Shown piece after piece: positions 52,110-64,000 of a stretch of 64,000 nucleotides of DNA (its first letter is position 1; every line of letters starts with the position of its first letter). This DNA is from Cristatella mucedo. Taxonomy: Eukaryota > Bryozoa > Phylactolaemata > Cristatellidae. The stretch is from NCBI GenBank assembly GCA_009760855.2, contig WPIO01000007.1:4552001-4616000 (forward strand). Direction: 5' to 3'. Position numbers and translations under genes: made by a program. The notes beneath the pieces are model-generated. The model had not been told where the DNA came from. It did no database searches and saw nothing but the letters and a program-made list of their open reading frames with translations.

Positions 52110-52330
52110 AGTCACGCGATCGGATGTCACGCCTGGGATCAATTCTTTCAAGATATGGCACAAGTGTAAGGCAAGATGCAGGTCGATAATTGAACAGTAC
52201 TTCAGCATTCAGAGGCGGTTGCTTCAAAATGAACCACAAAATTGCTGTTTTCAACTGAGTCTTTGAAAACAGAATTCCTAATGATAAGTTAAAAAATGTC
52301 TTCCATAATGGAGAATGGGTGAACTTTGCT
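52110..52330 (-). mobile_element. LINE fragment, start of the RT domain
   Basis: The minus strand encodes FNLSLGILFSKTQLKTAILW, then LKQPPLNAEVLFNYRPASCL and ERI. This is the conserved 'P..K.A.V.P..KK..L......NYRPVS.L....K..ER' opening of CR1/L2-like reverse transcriptases. It is a fragment only. Confidence 0.75.
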
Positions 52331-52650
52331 CTTAGCATGCAATGTAGAGGAAGTTTGGTCGAGCATTCTCTCATTGGCTGACTAGTGGAAAGAATTAAAA
52401 ACGCCATTTATATACTTAATGTAAAGGCGGCAAAAGAACTTGCAAGGACCGCGTAAATTCGAAGCCGAGGATCTGCGTTGCATTCTTTTTGTGCATCGGT
52501 GGTTCTGTCTCTGGTGTGCCATATGGCATCCCACAGTTCTCCGCACTCGTGAGGAGGTTGACATTGATAATGACAACAATTGGCTCATGCGAGCGCATAA
52601 TTTACGGACATGCTAATAGATATACAATACCAGCGTACGTTATTATGCGA

Positions 52651-52654
<4 letters not shown>

Positions 52655-52742
<88 letters not shown>
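52655..52742. repeat. (TA)n microsatellite
   Basis: About 88 bp of TA with two TG interruptions near 52693 and 52699. Confidence 0.96.
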
Positions 52743-52745
<3 letters not shown>

Positions 52746-52759
52746 TACCGAAGAGTATG

Positions 52760-53925
52760 GTTTATATACAGAGATCCCGCGCAATTTGCTAATATGCATG
52801 CGAACAAAAACATGCACTCTCACAGTTGAAGTTGAAAACTAATGTGAAAATAAATGATTTAAATATAAATCCATTTGTCCCATAAAGGCAATCACTGCTG
52901 ATTCACTAGCCTGATCTGATCGATGGTAAGACAGCAAGGGAAAATTTTAATGAAAATGGCAAAATGCACTCTCGTAGGTGACCTGTGTAAATCAGTACAC
53001 AAGAAAACAAAAAGTGAGAAGATAATAAACTTTAATAGCAATGGATCAGTAACTTAAAGAAATTAAAGCTCGTAGAATATGTGTGCAAATCCTGTCATGA
53101 ACTGTCATGAACTCTGTTAAGAACTGCATTGGCTTTGTATCATTATCGGCTCAGCTCAAAATGCAAATGCTAGTGCTTAGGTTTTCCTGCGAGCCAGTTG
53201 GGTATTTTCTTTGTTCCTGTTCCTCTTCGCGCAAAATGCATGCTACTATAGAGGTTCTTACTAGCCGATAATCCTGACTGTCTTCTCGTGAGTCCTTTTG
53301 ACATTCTGGTCTGGCTGGTCTGAAATTTGCCTGCTTTAGTTTGCCTCTCTAAGCATGATACCACCCATTTGATTAAGCCATGGTCACTGCCTGTTAGCAG
53401 CAATCTGTAAAGCTTCAGCGAAAAGATTCAGTTCTCTTAGGACTTTATGCCAATAACCTGTTAATTGTATAATAACCTTTAACTATCACAGACGAATACG
53501 AAAAAAGCAATATAAACAGCCACTTCGCGTCGCATTGCCGAAAGTCTACGAACACGTAATTGTTTGTCAAGCTCAATAACAGAAAATATTTTTAAATTTT
53601 CTTCTTATGAAGTTTTTTTCTAATTGAAGATGTACTGCAAGACTGCCCTTCTGTGAGGCTGGCTTTCAGCTAGATCAGTGGGTTTTCAGGGACGCCTTTC
53701 CAGGCAAATTTGGAGTTCTCTGTAATTTGTCACCCAAATAAGCATCCCTGTAGACAGTGCTGGTACAAATACTTTACCCATTCTACGAATAAAAAAAAGT
53801 CCCAAGCACTGCAGTCTCTTACAAGATCAAGTCCAATAATAAGATAAAACAGATTGGATTAATACGAGGAAGCAATACATGCTGCAAATTGTCCATGCTG
53901 CTACTTTGGTTAGCTTACTAGGAGT
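52760..53925. other. Intergenic DNA without recognised features
   Basis: A possible LINE A-like tail (ATTCAGTTCTCTTAGG at about 53425-53441) is too short to call. Confidence 0.35.
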
Positions 53926-53929
53926 AAAA

Positions 53930-54105
53930 GAAAATTAAGCCTATTTAACAACTTCATTTATATGGAGAAAGGAGAACCTTCATGGCTATTATCACGATTG
54001 CAGTTGACAGTGAGTGCATGATCACCCACAGCAGGACTCCAATCCACGACCTGGATCGTGAAGAGCGAGCACCTTACCTCCTGGGCTAAGACCCAGGGGC
54101 CAGTA
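53930..54105 (-). mobile_element. SINE2 copy
   Basis: Minus strand: GCCCAGGAGGTAAGGTGCTC (A box), CCAGGTCGTGGATTGGAGTC (B-box position), then AAGGTTCTCCTTTCTCCATA and AATGAAGTTGTTAAATAGG. The tail is diverged but aligned. Confidence 0.68.
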
Positions 54106-54239
54106 ATTAACTCACTTTGCTATTTCTAATGAGTTTGAAAGCAGTTGCAGTCTTTGAAGGAAATAATTTGGTATCCTGATTTGACTGCGGTGAAGGAGAA
54201 ATTTTGATAAGCCACGAGCCACTTAAAAAGTCAGCTCTA

Positions 54240-54895
54240 AACATTGCGAGTGAGCCTGTGGGCTCGCTTTGCTGAGTCATTGTAGAAATACAATACTGTA
54301 CATAAATTTACGCATTTATTACCTCTTGTTACACTGTGTTTTTTGTCGTCGAGTGAGCCTGTGGACTTGCTTACGTGTAATTCTCAACTCAATTTAGGTG
54401 TTAACTTGAACAGGATCTCACGCCTTCTACGGCTCAGAAGCACTGCGCTCCGATTGGCTACCATTAGGCCTCGCGCCTAACAGCAGATACGCTGCGCTCT
54501 GATTCGGTAGCCAAGGTCAGGGAAGGCCATCTTGCCGTGTGGCGGACTTTCTCGCTTTAGAAATTAATAGGGTGCATAGTCTCGTGCCTAGCAGCAGGAA
54601 CGCTGGGCTCTGATTCGCTAGCCAAGGCTGGAGAGCCATCATCTTGCCACGCGGTGGACTTTCTCGCTTTAATTAATAGGTTATACAACCGTACTCAGCA
54701 ATGTTAGTTCTTAACTTAAGTCAGACGTTAACTTGAACAGGAACTCCTGCCATCTGCGATTCATGAACGCTGCGGTCCGATTGGCTACCATCATGTCTCG
54801 CGCCTAGCAGTCGGATGACTGCGTTCTGATTCGCTAGCCAAGGTCGGAGGCCGCCATTTTGCAGCGTGACGGACTTCCTCGCTTTACTTAGTAAA
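54240..54895. repeat. Repeat R2: tandem array of three or more complex units
   Basis: Units carry, in order, GCGCTC(C/T)GATT(G/C)G-type sequence, TAGCCAAGG(T/C), GGCCATCTTGCC or a variant, and GGCGGACTTTCTCGCTTTA followed by AATTAATAGG. Full blocks end near 54570, 54680 and 54893, each variable in length. GTGAGCCTGTGG starts two leading segments (54250 and 54356). Confidence 0.7.
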
Positions 54896-54899
54896 AAAG

Positions 54900-55950
54900 T
54901 CCGGCGCTTCTAACGGAATGCATAAGGTTTGAGAAATCCGGTTTTTGCATGCATAGACGCAGACTAACCATGGTTTAAGACTATGCAAAAAATTGACAGC
55001 TTAGTTAGAGTGACAAAATAGCCAGCCTCGTTTCCTGAAGAAAAAAGAACTGGAACCGCAGACAAGTGCTTTGAAAGTCTCGGCAAATACGTCAAACGTT
55101 TAAACTATGGTGATATGCACACATTTAAAATATTACGAATACTATTTAGAATATATCGAGATTCTGATGCAATAAATTCAACTTGTTCATTTTAAAAATT
55201 AGTAAATTAGTAACGTAGGAAATAACGTAAAATAATTCTTCCTTCCCCTTTTTATTCAAAAACTAAGGGTATTCTTACTTTCTACTGCGTCATTGATTTC
55301 TTGAATTGTGTCAAATTATGTAAATCCTACGTTTTTTCTTGCTCAAATTAGCATGGTTTAAACCCCGAAGGACTGCTGAAACAAATATCCTATACGATTT
55401 TTGAGACCCGTTGTTAGATAGGGGATACTTTAAGCGTACAGTAAATATTACTTCCAAGTGTTCAGATGATGCTACAAGATTCATATCTTTAAAAAATTTC
55501 TATCATGCTTGAAGCTAGAAATAGCCCCAGATACTTAAAAAAATGATCATTTTGCATGTTTCTACAACTGTTAAGAAAAAAGGCGTTAGCCCGATTTGTT
55601 AGAAATGCATTGTTACCTCACGTGAGTTCAATATTTTGTTGAAGGTTTGGTAGCCAACAGTCCATAAACACTAAAATATCTGATTTTGTTGGAACAAGTT
55701 TTTGTGATGGAACTGTAAGCAACTACTGTAAACTTCTGCACGTGAATCTATATGTGCAATTCCGCAAAGTCACAATGACTAAGTGGCTGCTATACTGGAG
55801 ATTTGTGCGAAGCACAATAAAAGCTAATGCGATTGGCAACGCGTAATCGGTGCCAATAAGCGGCAGCGTATTACAAGCGCTTTGGCATGACGGCGGCGAC
55901 ATTCGCCTGTCAAAATTATGGATTACAAATTCCGCGGCTACCTACAGATC
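54900..55950. other. AT-rich intergenic DNA without recognised features
   Basis: Nothing supported. Confidence 0.4.
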
Positions 55951-55959
55951 TCCTAAAGT

Positions 55960-56450
55960 GTACCGCAATCCGTTTGAGGCTCTGAAATATCAAATTTCTC
56001 AAAGCACGGCTGAGCTCCTCCATAACTTGATGAAACTGCTGCATCAGTTCCAGCCTCCTCATGCCTTTGCGTCCTCTATGAATAATAAGTTAGCTGTTCG
56101 AATATTGAGCTTAAAGACCGTTGGCGATAGAGGCTTTGGCGCTGCAGGTCCAAGACTGTAGAACTCACTACCATACTTCTTACGCAACGACATCTAGTCT
56201 CCTGCTTCCGGCTAAGGCATATCAGTTACAGCCGTCCTGAGCTGCTACTACTACGTTAGTCACTACCTCAACTGCTCACATGGCTCAGCTTAGCATCTCA
56301 CTATCTTATCGCTGCGTGAGATGAAATAGTTGGCAACCGCTTGCGTACCAAAAGCCACTTTGAGTGCACTATAGAAAACTCTCATCTATTACTTACAGTT
56401 AGTCTATGTGGCTGTGTGAAGTTATATATAGAGATAAATTTCACTACGTT
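55960..56450 (+). mobile_element. LINE B 3' copy, decayed
   Basis: Plus strand: NLMKLLHQFQPPHAFASSMN and NKLAVRILSLKTVGD (55990-56130), then ACGCAACGACATCTAGTCTC, CAGCCGTCCTGAGCTGCTAC and an eroded end TGTGAAGTTATATATAGAGA. Confidence 0.82.
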
Positions 56451-56857
56451 AAAAAACATCTATGCATGACAGCGTGCGGGTGCGCTGTGCTGCCAGCGAT
56501 CTAGGCAAAGAGGCTTAAAGGAGGAGATTGGAGGATAGCAGATGTAAAAATGCATTGAAAATGCACAGATTTGAGCAAATGAGGCAGCAAAATGTCGGCA
56601 GTTGCACAAAATAAAAATGGCATTGGCGTGAATTGTTTAGTGACCCGACACTTAAGCTCGATCGATTGAAATGACTGTCAACCCCACTGGACATTATGAA
56701 CATCCAGCACCACCCATTGGATATGCGATGGGCCCTAAGGATCACAGATATCTCACTGCTTGCATACGCAAAAACACATTTCCGCCGTCTAATGTGTATA
56801 TTCAAGTTAAACATTTTAATACATCTTATATATGTATATACATATGCATATCTATTT

Positions 56858-56858
56858 A

Positions 56859-56939
<81 letters not shown>
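56858..56939. repeat. (TA)n microsatellite
   Basis: About 80 bp of pure TA. Confidence 0.96.
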
Positions 56940-56943
<4 letters not shown>

Positions 56944-56944
56944 T

Positions 56945-57765
56945 TTGAACAGCAGCTGATCATGTGTGTGGAAAGTACCTGCAGCATGAATAGGAAGGCC
57001 AGATGCGATTCTATGTCTGAGGGAGATAAGGAAGAACTCGAAACAATTTAAAATTGATAATTATATAATTGAAAAGGAAAAATAATTTTCATCGCACGCA
57101 GACCCAGAACTAGGCTGAAATACTGTACACGATGTAGACCTCGAGGTCCGAATTCCGAGGCATCTTCCAGAGCTTCCTAGTAGCTCGAAGCTTTGCAAAC
57201 TGTGAACTTCATTATTTTAAGCACGTAAGCTCGTCTCTTTAATTTTGGTCGCTCGTGAAGACGATACCGTATTTGAAAATGCAAGTGCTCTTCGGTCAAA
57301 ATAATTAGTAAGAAAATAAATTATGGTACATTAACTCAGTTTAAATGCACGCACCGCTTAAATAGCTGTATGCAGCTAAGATAAGAGTAGCTGAGAAGTG
57401 AGGCTTTTGGAGTATGCAACGAACAGGCAGCTAGGCAGGACCAGTAAGATGAGCTTGAAAAATTGTAGTGCAAAATCGTAGCTTTTACTGACACGAATGG
57501 TTGCTCATTGAGCGGAATTACGACATAATTTCGTCGTTGGACACCCCCTGGAAGGCAGCCCTGGTCACTTCCCGCTATATGGGGCGAATGACCTTTTTTA
57601 ACTTGGCTACATCCTTTAAGAAACCTAAAATGAAAGTGATAACTGACTATATTTACTGATATATTTACTAAACAAAGCTTACTGGTTTATTGAGTCAAAC
57701 GTAGGTTGATGGACGTCTAGACACTATCCCACGGACCTCAATAATAATTAGGTCTCCCTTTTATC
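56945..57765. other. Intergenic DNA without recognised features
   Basis: Nothing supported. Confidence 0.4.
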
Positions 57766-57769
57766 AAGA

Positions 57770-57925
57770 ATTATATATACATTTAATTAATTTGCATAGC
57801 GCCCCGAGATAACTTAATCACTATTCAGGCGCTTCACATGGCCTTGGGGCTCGAGCCCACGACCTCAGCCAGACCTCGATCGGGGCGAGCACCTTAACCG
57901 CTGGATTCAAACCAGCTTGTACTCC
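57770..57925 (-). mobile_element. SINE1 copy, short-spacer form
   Basis: Minus strand: CCAGCGGTTAAGGTGCTCGC (A box region), GAGGTCGTGGGCTCGAGCCC (B box), then GCGCCTGAATAGTGATTAAG, TTATCTCGGGGCGCTATGCA and an AT-rich end. Confidence 0.85.
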
Positions 57926-57929
57926 TTAA

Positions 57930-58580
57930 GGGAAAAGTGAGTCCGTCTGCTCATTGCCGGTGAAAAATTGCAATAATCTTTCAGGATGATCATGTGTTTT
58001 TCATATTTTTAAGATGCGATGGCGTCTTTTTTAAGACAGAGCTGAAATATGGGAAGCTATTTGTCAGTTATCCGTTTCCCTTGTTACCACACACAGTAAC
58101 TGGTATGTCGCTGACTCACAAGTCAGTGGTATAGTTGCTGCCGTCAAATCAACAACTAAGCAATATTTTATTTTCATTTTATTTGAGATGGTTCTTTCTT
58201 TGTACAGTAACACAATGGATATTTAATGACTATTGAGTTGAATATATTACAAAATATTGTTGTATATCATGCGGAAACCCTTGATCGTTCTGGTGGTTGA
58301 TTAGAATTTTGCCACATTTTTCGAATCATCAGTTACGCGACTCTGCCCTCGAGCTGCATCGCGATAATCAGCACACATTCTTACACTATATTTTCCATGT
58401 CAGTATGTCAGTATCCCAAGAAAATCTCGTACGTCCTATAAGGACCTTACTCTAATTTTAATACTCATTGGGTTTGAGAGATAATTCATTTTATTCGTGA
58501 CCCGATTTGATCAGCTCGCCCCTGATTAAAAAATGCAAAAAAATTTCTCGACTGGCATTCGTCAAAAAAGAACAGCTAAT
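57930..58580. other. AT-rich intergenic DNA without recognised features
   Basis: Nothing supported. Confidence 0.4.
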
Positions 58581-58599
58581 CTTCCTTCTAGTCACTTGC

Positions 58600-59480
58600 A
58601 TACAAGCCGTTCCTCGATTTACGTTGGACCTTTGCGGTTCTATGTCAAATGTGATCGCTCGAGAGTGCTCGCTCCGGAGAACTGCAGCCGCTTCGTCTCC
58701 TCGACCCGTTACAATCGGCCAAGATTGGGCGATAAGGCCAGGCGCCGAGCGTCGTCCTCCGAACGAGGCCCCGACGTTAAAGCGGCTCGGCAAAAGGCGA
58801 GCGAGGCGTCCCCTGCCGGCGACTACTCTGGGAACTTTCAACAGTGGATCGTACCCCGTTTTCGAGTTGACGAACCTAAGTAAACATCGACGTCGCGCTT
58901 GCTGTTAGACAGATTCTGGCAATGGCGCTTTTAATGAGCCAAAGTCAGGACCAGAGGAGTCCGTTGGGAAATTCGAATGAAGGAGAGCGACGAGAACTGC
59001 ACCCGGGGCCGTTCAGATCGGACCTGGGCAGTCGCCGCGCGAGGGGGTCTGCTCGAGTGGCCGTCGGGCAGTCGTCGCGGGCGAGCTGCTCTCCATAGCG
59101 AGGCGAAAAGGCCGCTCAGCGAGTTCGCTCCTACAGCTCCGACGCTCGCTCGCTACGCTCTGGCGCAGCTGCCGCAGCTGCCCGCGGGCTAGAGCAGCAG
59201 CTGCGGCAGCTTCGAGAGTCGGAGTAGCACGGTCGGGCGCTACTTGGCTCCGCCTCGTTTCTTCGAAGCCCTCTAGTATTGCAGCAGGACAATGGCCGTG
59301 GCTATGGCTGCGACGCTTACTCGGGCCTGCCAAGCTGCCGAGCAGCTCCGCAGCTTGGAAAGGTGACCCGGATCGAGCACTCAGCGAGCCGACTAGACCA
59401 GAATGTGGTGGCAATGTGGATGCAAGCAATGCGCGGCAGTCTATGGGATGAGCATGTGCTCATGCGGTGCCGCTAGGTCT
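58600..59480. promoter_or_regulatory. GC-rich CpG-dense island, gene not identified
   Basis: An abrupt rise in GC and CpG content between AT-rich flanks, with overlapping open frames on both strands and no recognised domain. A local palindrome-like GCAGCTGCCGCAGCTGCC lies near 59165. A (GCC)n stretch follows at 59694-59712. It could be a promoter or an unrecognised 5' exon. Confidence 0.35.
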
Positions 59481-59719
59481 CCTCTCGATCGCGGGAATGC
59501 CAACGCCGTGCCCTGTATACCCAAGCCAGCTTTGGAGTGCATGCTCGGTTGCATTGCTGTCCCTAACTGCTACCTCAGTCTCCAAGAAGAATCGGGCTCC
59601 AAACTCCTACATTACAGCAAGCGAAATTATTGATAAATAAATCAATAATTAGTTGATACTGCTGTCGGCGAAGCACCATTCCCTACGTGGCTCCGCCGCC
59701 GCCGCCGCCGAGTGCCTCG

Positions 59720-60235
59720 GCGAGCGGTGGATTAGCGAATGGATTAGCATGTGGATATGGATACCGTCAATACCTGACTGGCTCTCAAGTTGACCATAGC
59801 GTAAAATTGTGTTGTAGAAAGTTGCTCGTAAATAAACAAAAAAGTGTCTACCAGTGGGGACTGCCACGCGTCAGTTTCATTATAAGTAAAAAAAAGTATG
59901 CTCATTTTTCACGTTGCTGCATTTTCTGACTAACTCGTCGAGCATAAGGCTCAGTATACTCGTCACACTAAGTCACAATTTATGCGCCTACGTCATAGTT
60001 ATATTGCTGCGGAGCAATTGCGTTCGTGGGTTGACTGGGTAATTGTGAGTAAGATCGCATTAGAGCACTTGCTCAAACAATGGTAATGGTTGTTTAGCTT
60101 ATGAAAATTTTAGCATCGCACCTTCAAACTTAAATGTCGAGTGATGCGGCAAGTGTATCCGAGTGAGCGAAAAAGCACCTGGAAAAGCAAAAAAAAGCAC
60201 CTTTTCAAATGGATGCAATGAGACATCTGCTCCTT
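59720..60235. other. Intergenic DNA without recognised features
   Basis: Nothing supported. Confidence 0.4.
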
Positions 60236-60239
60236 AAAG

Positions 60240-60668
60240 TGGTCGCTGGAATTCTCTGTCCTGGCTGGACTTTCTCGGCAGTCAAATCAGCCACTGCTTC
60301 ACGCACTCGAGACAAAAGTTATAGCAACATCTTTGCTTAGACCACGTTGCCAAGTAGGCCATTTCAGTTCATATGCTCCCAGAGCCTGGAACTTAGTCCC
60401 GAATGACGTCACGACATCCCATGACTTGACATTTAAAGACAAGCTATAAACGCACCTGTTTCTCGCACCACTTGGTGGGTTTGTGATTCGTCCTTTGTAT
60501 GCCTATGTGTGCTGAAACTGTGAAAGTTACTAATAACCATATTTACATGTTGACAGTATGCATGTTACCTCTAACCATTTGATCAAGCTTCCTTTACAGT
60601 GCATGCCTAGAAATGATAAAGTTCTCCGAGGGTGCTAAACAAATTTATTATTATTGCTATTATTGTCA
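60240..60668 (+). mobile_element. LINE A 3' fragment, plus strand
   Basis: CATATGCTCCCAGAGCCTGG, GACGTCACGACATCCCATGA and TTTAAAGACAAGCTATAAAC correspond to the final RT residues and 3' region. GATAAAGTTCTCCGAGGGTG, then CAAATTTATTATTATTGC, is the family tail. Confidence 0.82.
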
Positions 60669-60669
60669 T

Positions 60670-61545
60670 ACGAGTAAAAATGGTTTAACTCAGATTTGAG
60701 ATCCTTGCAAAACGCTTCTAAATTCTTAAGGGCAACCACGTCGGACTCTTCGTGAGCAACCGCCATCCATTACTGGCTCTATGTATTGCTAATACTCATT
60801 TCCATAATACTAACTGTATCCACAAGCTGCTCTGATTCCTTTTTGCCTATAATTTGCTGCCTACGAACGGCAAGAATTACATGAGCACCGATACTGAGGC
60901 CATCAATGCTGTGAGCTAGTTTTCCTTTCAAAATTACTGCAGCTATCAGCAAGAAGGGCTCACTATTTGACCCTTAAAACAGTGCCCTTGAATTTATAAA
61001 AGAACAACGCAAGGAATATAGGTGCCCGGGATGATGTCGAAATGCTAAAACTAAGTCAAACTGGATTATATCACAGAGACGATGCAGGAGCAATCTCGTG
61101 AAATTTTACAGTCCTGGCAACGATGCAATTGTAAGGGTTCAAGCTGATACCGTTTTTAGAAAATTTCTGAATAGCTCGGTCGTCTAGCAATGCCCATTTG
61201 AGGCCTTTTTGTTTCAGCTTCAGGGAACACAATCGAATTTCATGTCCAACTGCGTTAATGGGGCACGCCCAAGTTTCCGATATAAAAGTGAAATGAGCAA
61301 AAGAAAGAGAGAAAAGCAAGAGAAAGGTCGCGGCTTTTTGATACCCAATTAAGAAATAGATAATTATATATAAATATATGTATGCATAAATAAATAGTGC
61401 AGAGGTCAGGCAATCGGAAATGGGTGCCACCACGAGCGAGATCAAAGAAAGAAGCAAGAGCGGTGGATTGCAATTGTCATTTAATTAATTTACTTTATAT
61501 TAACTCGGCGGAAAGCGCCAGGGACTGTTTGCGATGCACCAGAAT
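60670..61545. other. Intergenic DNA without recognised features
   Basis: Nothing supported. Confidence 0.4.
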
Positions 61546-61549
61546 GATA

Positions 61550-61625
61550 CTAGAAAGTCAATTCTAAAGCGCCCAAAGAGAACCAAAACTCTATTATCCA
61601 GGGTCTTTACAACCAGCTGGCAAGA
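61550..61625 (-). mobile_element. LINE A-type tail fragment
   Basis: Plus-strand TCTAAAGCGCCCAAAGAGAA, CCAAAACTCTATTATCCAGG and GTCTTTACAACCAGCTGG match the inverted LINE A tail with substitutions. Confidence 0.55.
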
Positions 61626-61629
61626 TATG

Positions 61630-62205
61630 AAATAGCCAAGGTTCAATGCCAGGCAAGATGCCGTTCTTTTAAAAGCACGCACAAGCGCAGAATTACCGTG
61701 CTTAGACCAGCATGCAAAATCAAACAAGATGACATTCTGGGCAATTGATTCATTGTGGAGTAGGTTCTCTGTTTTTAACTAAGGGTCTAGATGCTAATTT
61801 AAGATTCACAATTAAAGATTGTGCTACTGAAACCCAAGGCAATGCCTTGTTGGTAATGCAAGGTTTTGTTGACGTTGTTTGACAGTAGTTGAAATACCAG
61901 CCGAAGTATTTAGTGAATCTGCCGTGCCGAGCCAGTCGCAGCTGCACAAGCCCGAGGCAAAAATTTTCAAAAATGGCTAAAGGTATGAAACTCTGGTCGG
62001 AGCAAAGGCTTCTGCCGGTGGGGAAAATGACTATTTCCTAAGTGAGGGCACAGTTTTAAAAAGTGCTCATCAAGTAAATGCTGGTACTTTCACCATCTGC
62101 TAAAGAAGTTGCAGAGTCAGCATATTGCAATGGGCGAGATGATATTTCGTTTGATTGCAGCTGTAAAATTCCTGCCGAACTAAGCCTAACATTTTAGTTT
62201 GTGGC
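61630..62205. other. Intergenic DNA without recognised features
   Basis: Nothing supported. Confidence 0.4.
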
Positions 62206-62214
62206 CCCCTCTAA

Positions 62215-63360
62215 TAGAGTTTATGTTGACCCATCTTACGTTCACCTCTATTTATTCTCAACCTCTGGGAAAAGTGATTCGGGCGCATGGAATAGAATAA
62301 CACTTGCAATGCTGACGATACGCAGCTGTATCTGTCGTTTAAACCGTCGGGATCTGCTGCAGCAACTGATAAATTAACGCTTGCCTTGCCGAAATTCGAT
62401 CTCGGATGTAAGAAAAATTTCCTTATACTAAACGATGATAAAACTGAACGGCTGCTCATAGGACACTGAGCGTGTGGCTGGACTAGAAAGCTTGACTCTT
62501 CTAATAGGTTCTAATCTGTTCGGAGACCAAAACCATCTCCTCGGAATTTAAGTGTCGTCTTCGACAGCTACCTAAGTTTTGAAAGCTTAGCTAAGACGAC
62601 TGCTTGCATGGCTAGCAACCACGTCAGATCTCTATCTAAGATTAGAAACTGTTTTCCACGGTGGCTTGCACAATTTAAGTAACTCCTTAGTTCTGTCTCG
62701 GCTAGATTACTGCGATTCCTCTTTAGCTGGGCTATCGAAAAAAGCCACTAGGCCGTTGCAGCTGGCTATAAATATGGCTGCAAGGCTAGGTTACAAATCT
62801 CAGAGGTTTGACCACGTGTCTCCTCTGTCTTTGCTAAAAGAGCTAGGATGGCTGCCCGTTGATCAACGGATACAGAGCAAAGTTCGTATGCTGACCCACA
62901 AGACCCGCCATGGCTTGGCTCCTCCGTACCTAGCTGAATTTCTGCACCAGTTTCAGCTTTCTCTGGCCCTCAGATCCTGTATGGACAACAAATTAGCAGT
63001 TCCATTCCTCCGCTTAAACGCAGCTGGCGACAGAAGCTTGCTCTCTGCAGGTCCTATACTGTGGAATTCACTTCCACGATTCCTAAGCAACGACAACTAC
63101 TCTCCTGCTGCCAACTATGGCTCATTCTTTTCAGCGGTCCTGAGTTGCTAATTTCATGCTAATCACTACCTCAACGGCCCTCCTGACTCAGCTATGCTTC
63201 CTACTTTCTCTTTGTTGCGTGAGATGTAGTCTGTTGGCTACCAAATGCGTACTGAAAGCCGCTTAGGCTGTGAGCGGGCTATACAAAACTCTCCTGCTTA
63301 ACACCACCATGGTCTAAGTGGCTTTGTGGAGTTACAGACGGAGATACATATATACAAGCA
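62215..63360 (+). mobile_element. LINE B copy (RT C-terminal half and 3' end), best preserved
   Basis: It begins TCAACCTCTGGGAAAAGTGA (QPLGKV) and passes GCTGACGATACGCAGCTGTA (ADDTQLYL; the Tyr of YADD is altered). 62666-63151 is open: LVLSRLDYCDSSLAGLSKKA, MAARLGYKSQRFDHVSPLSL, LKELGWLPVDQRIQSKV, LAPPYLAEFLHQFQ. It then runs to ACTCTCCTGCTTAACACC, GTGGAGTTACAGACGGAGAT and ACATATATACA. It is the reference copy for LINE B. Confidence 0.9.
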
Positions 63361-63675
63361 AGCAGTTTATTGACGAAGGGAGGTTTCCCTTTACGCTGGG
63401 AGCCTTCTGCACTCGAATCAGTACAAATGTGCACGAGGTCTCCGAGTACAGCCAACGATACGGAGAGACTGCAGCGTGCGTGCCCTTGATGAATGCCCAA
63501 TCTGGGGAACCAGAATTTCTAAAAATCTTATCTTCTTTTCGAATCTTGTTTTGAGCTAGGCACATAAGTAAAACTGAGCTCGGATCACTTGGCGATGAAG
63601 TAGCTTGACTTTGACTAATATAGAGTCCAGCGGCCTTTCGGTGCTCGATGATTGCAGTGGCACGTCCAAAACGGT

Positions 63676-63686
63676 GGGGGGGGGGG
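63676..63686. repeat. Poly-G run
   Basis: About eleven consecutive G on the plus strand. Confidence 0.8.
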
Positions 63687-63724
63687 CTGACCCATACACT
63701 TGTCGGTACTTGTCGGTCCCGACA

Positions 63725-63862
63725 TCCTTATCTGATTCAACAGCTTCACTTGCATATCGGAAGAAGGGCCTTATCGGCTATCGCAGTGGGCAATTAAAGA
63801 TCGCTCACTGCAAGGCTAAAATCCACGACCTGTGTCGTGGAGAGCGAGCGCCTTGTAGCTTG
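63725..63862 (-). mobile_element. SINE2 copy
   Basis: Minus strand: CAAGGCGCTCGCTCTCCACG, CAGGTCGTGGATTTTAGCC (B-box position, degraded), then AAGGCCCTTCTTCCGATATG and GTGAAGCTGTTGAATCAG. Confidence 0.68.
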
Positions 63863-64000
63863 TGCTTAGGCGTGATGCAAGAATAAACATTCTGAGTAAA
63901 GCGTAGCCTTTTAAGAAAACAATCTTTGGTGACTAGGCATCACCAATTAAAGTCATCTAGCTTTGTGAAAAGCCCTTTTTGGAAAATGGTGATAAAATAA

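Noticed and set aside
53170-53403. Minus-strand frame resembling an RT 'IKWVVSCLERQ' segment
   Set aside because: Only a few residues fit the LINE RT pattern and neighbouring motifs are missing.
58491-59429. Overlapping open frames on both strands in the GC-rich island
   Set aside because: Both strands are open over the same DNA and neither shows a domain or splice-consistent exon. It is better explained by low stop-codon frequency in GC-rich DNA.

Overview
This is an invertebrate animal genome window: three split or single-exon animal genes set in a dense mix of LINE, SINE and DNA-transposon remnants and very long microsatellites. A metazoan origin follows from a class A biogenic-amine GPCR, an extracellular protein with tandem LamG-like domains, and a METTL16 orthologue with GT-AG introns. 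Protein divergence from vertebrates, seen from memory of the families and not by alignment, suggests a non-vertebrate. I cannot name the phylum. Coding exons are GC-rich; most of the rest is AT-rich and repeat-filled.

Layout. (1) 1-8.2 kb: six consecutive minus-strand exons with matching splice phases, encoding two tandem concanavalin A/LamG-like modules. The gene runs off the left edge, and its 5' exons were not found. An unidentified plus-strand coding segment (2243-2449) lies inside one intron. (2) 8.2-20.5 kb: GC-rich CpG-dense DNA, then a nest of repeats in which LINE copies split an older repeat and one LINE is itself split by another. (3) 20.6-30.5 kb: a complete six-exon METTL16 gene on the minus strand (541 residues), the U6 snRNA/MAT2A-type m6A RNA methyltransferase, with LINE and SINE copies in its three long introns. 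(4) 30.6-48.8 kb: intergenic DNA with SINEs, a SPIN/URR1-like hAT MITE with a target-site duplication, a foldback element, a palindromic CCAAT cluster, a decayed hAT transposase split by a LINE, and a telomere-like array. (5) 49.07-50.61 kb: an intronless serotonin-receptor-like GPCR on the minus strand. (6) 51-64 kb: more repeats, including a tandem array around 54.2-54.9 kb and a GC-rich island near 58.6-59.5 kb.

The repeats are linked to each other. Two LINE families recur, here called A and B; both are CR1/L2-like by their reverse transcriptase motifs. LINE A ends in a hairpin-forming tail plus an ATT-type microsatellite. A tRNA-derived SINE family (SINE1) carries nearly the same tail, which fits a SINE/LINE partnership. 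A second tRNA-like SINE (SINE2) has a different conserved tail with no partner LINE visible here. The three protein genes are functionally unrelated and show no sign of working together.
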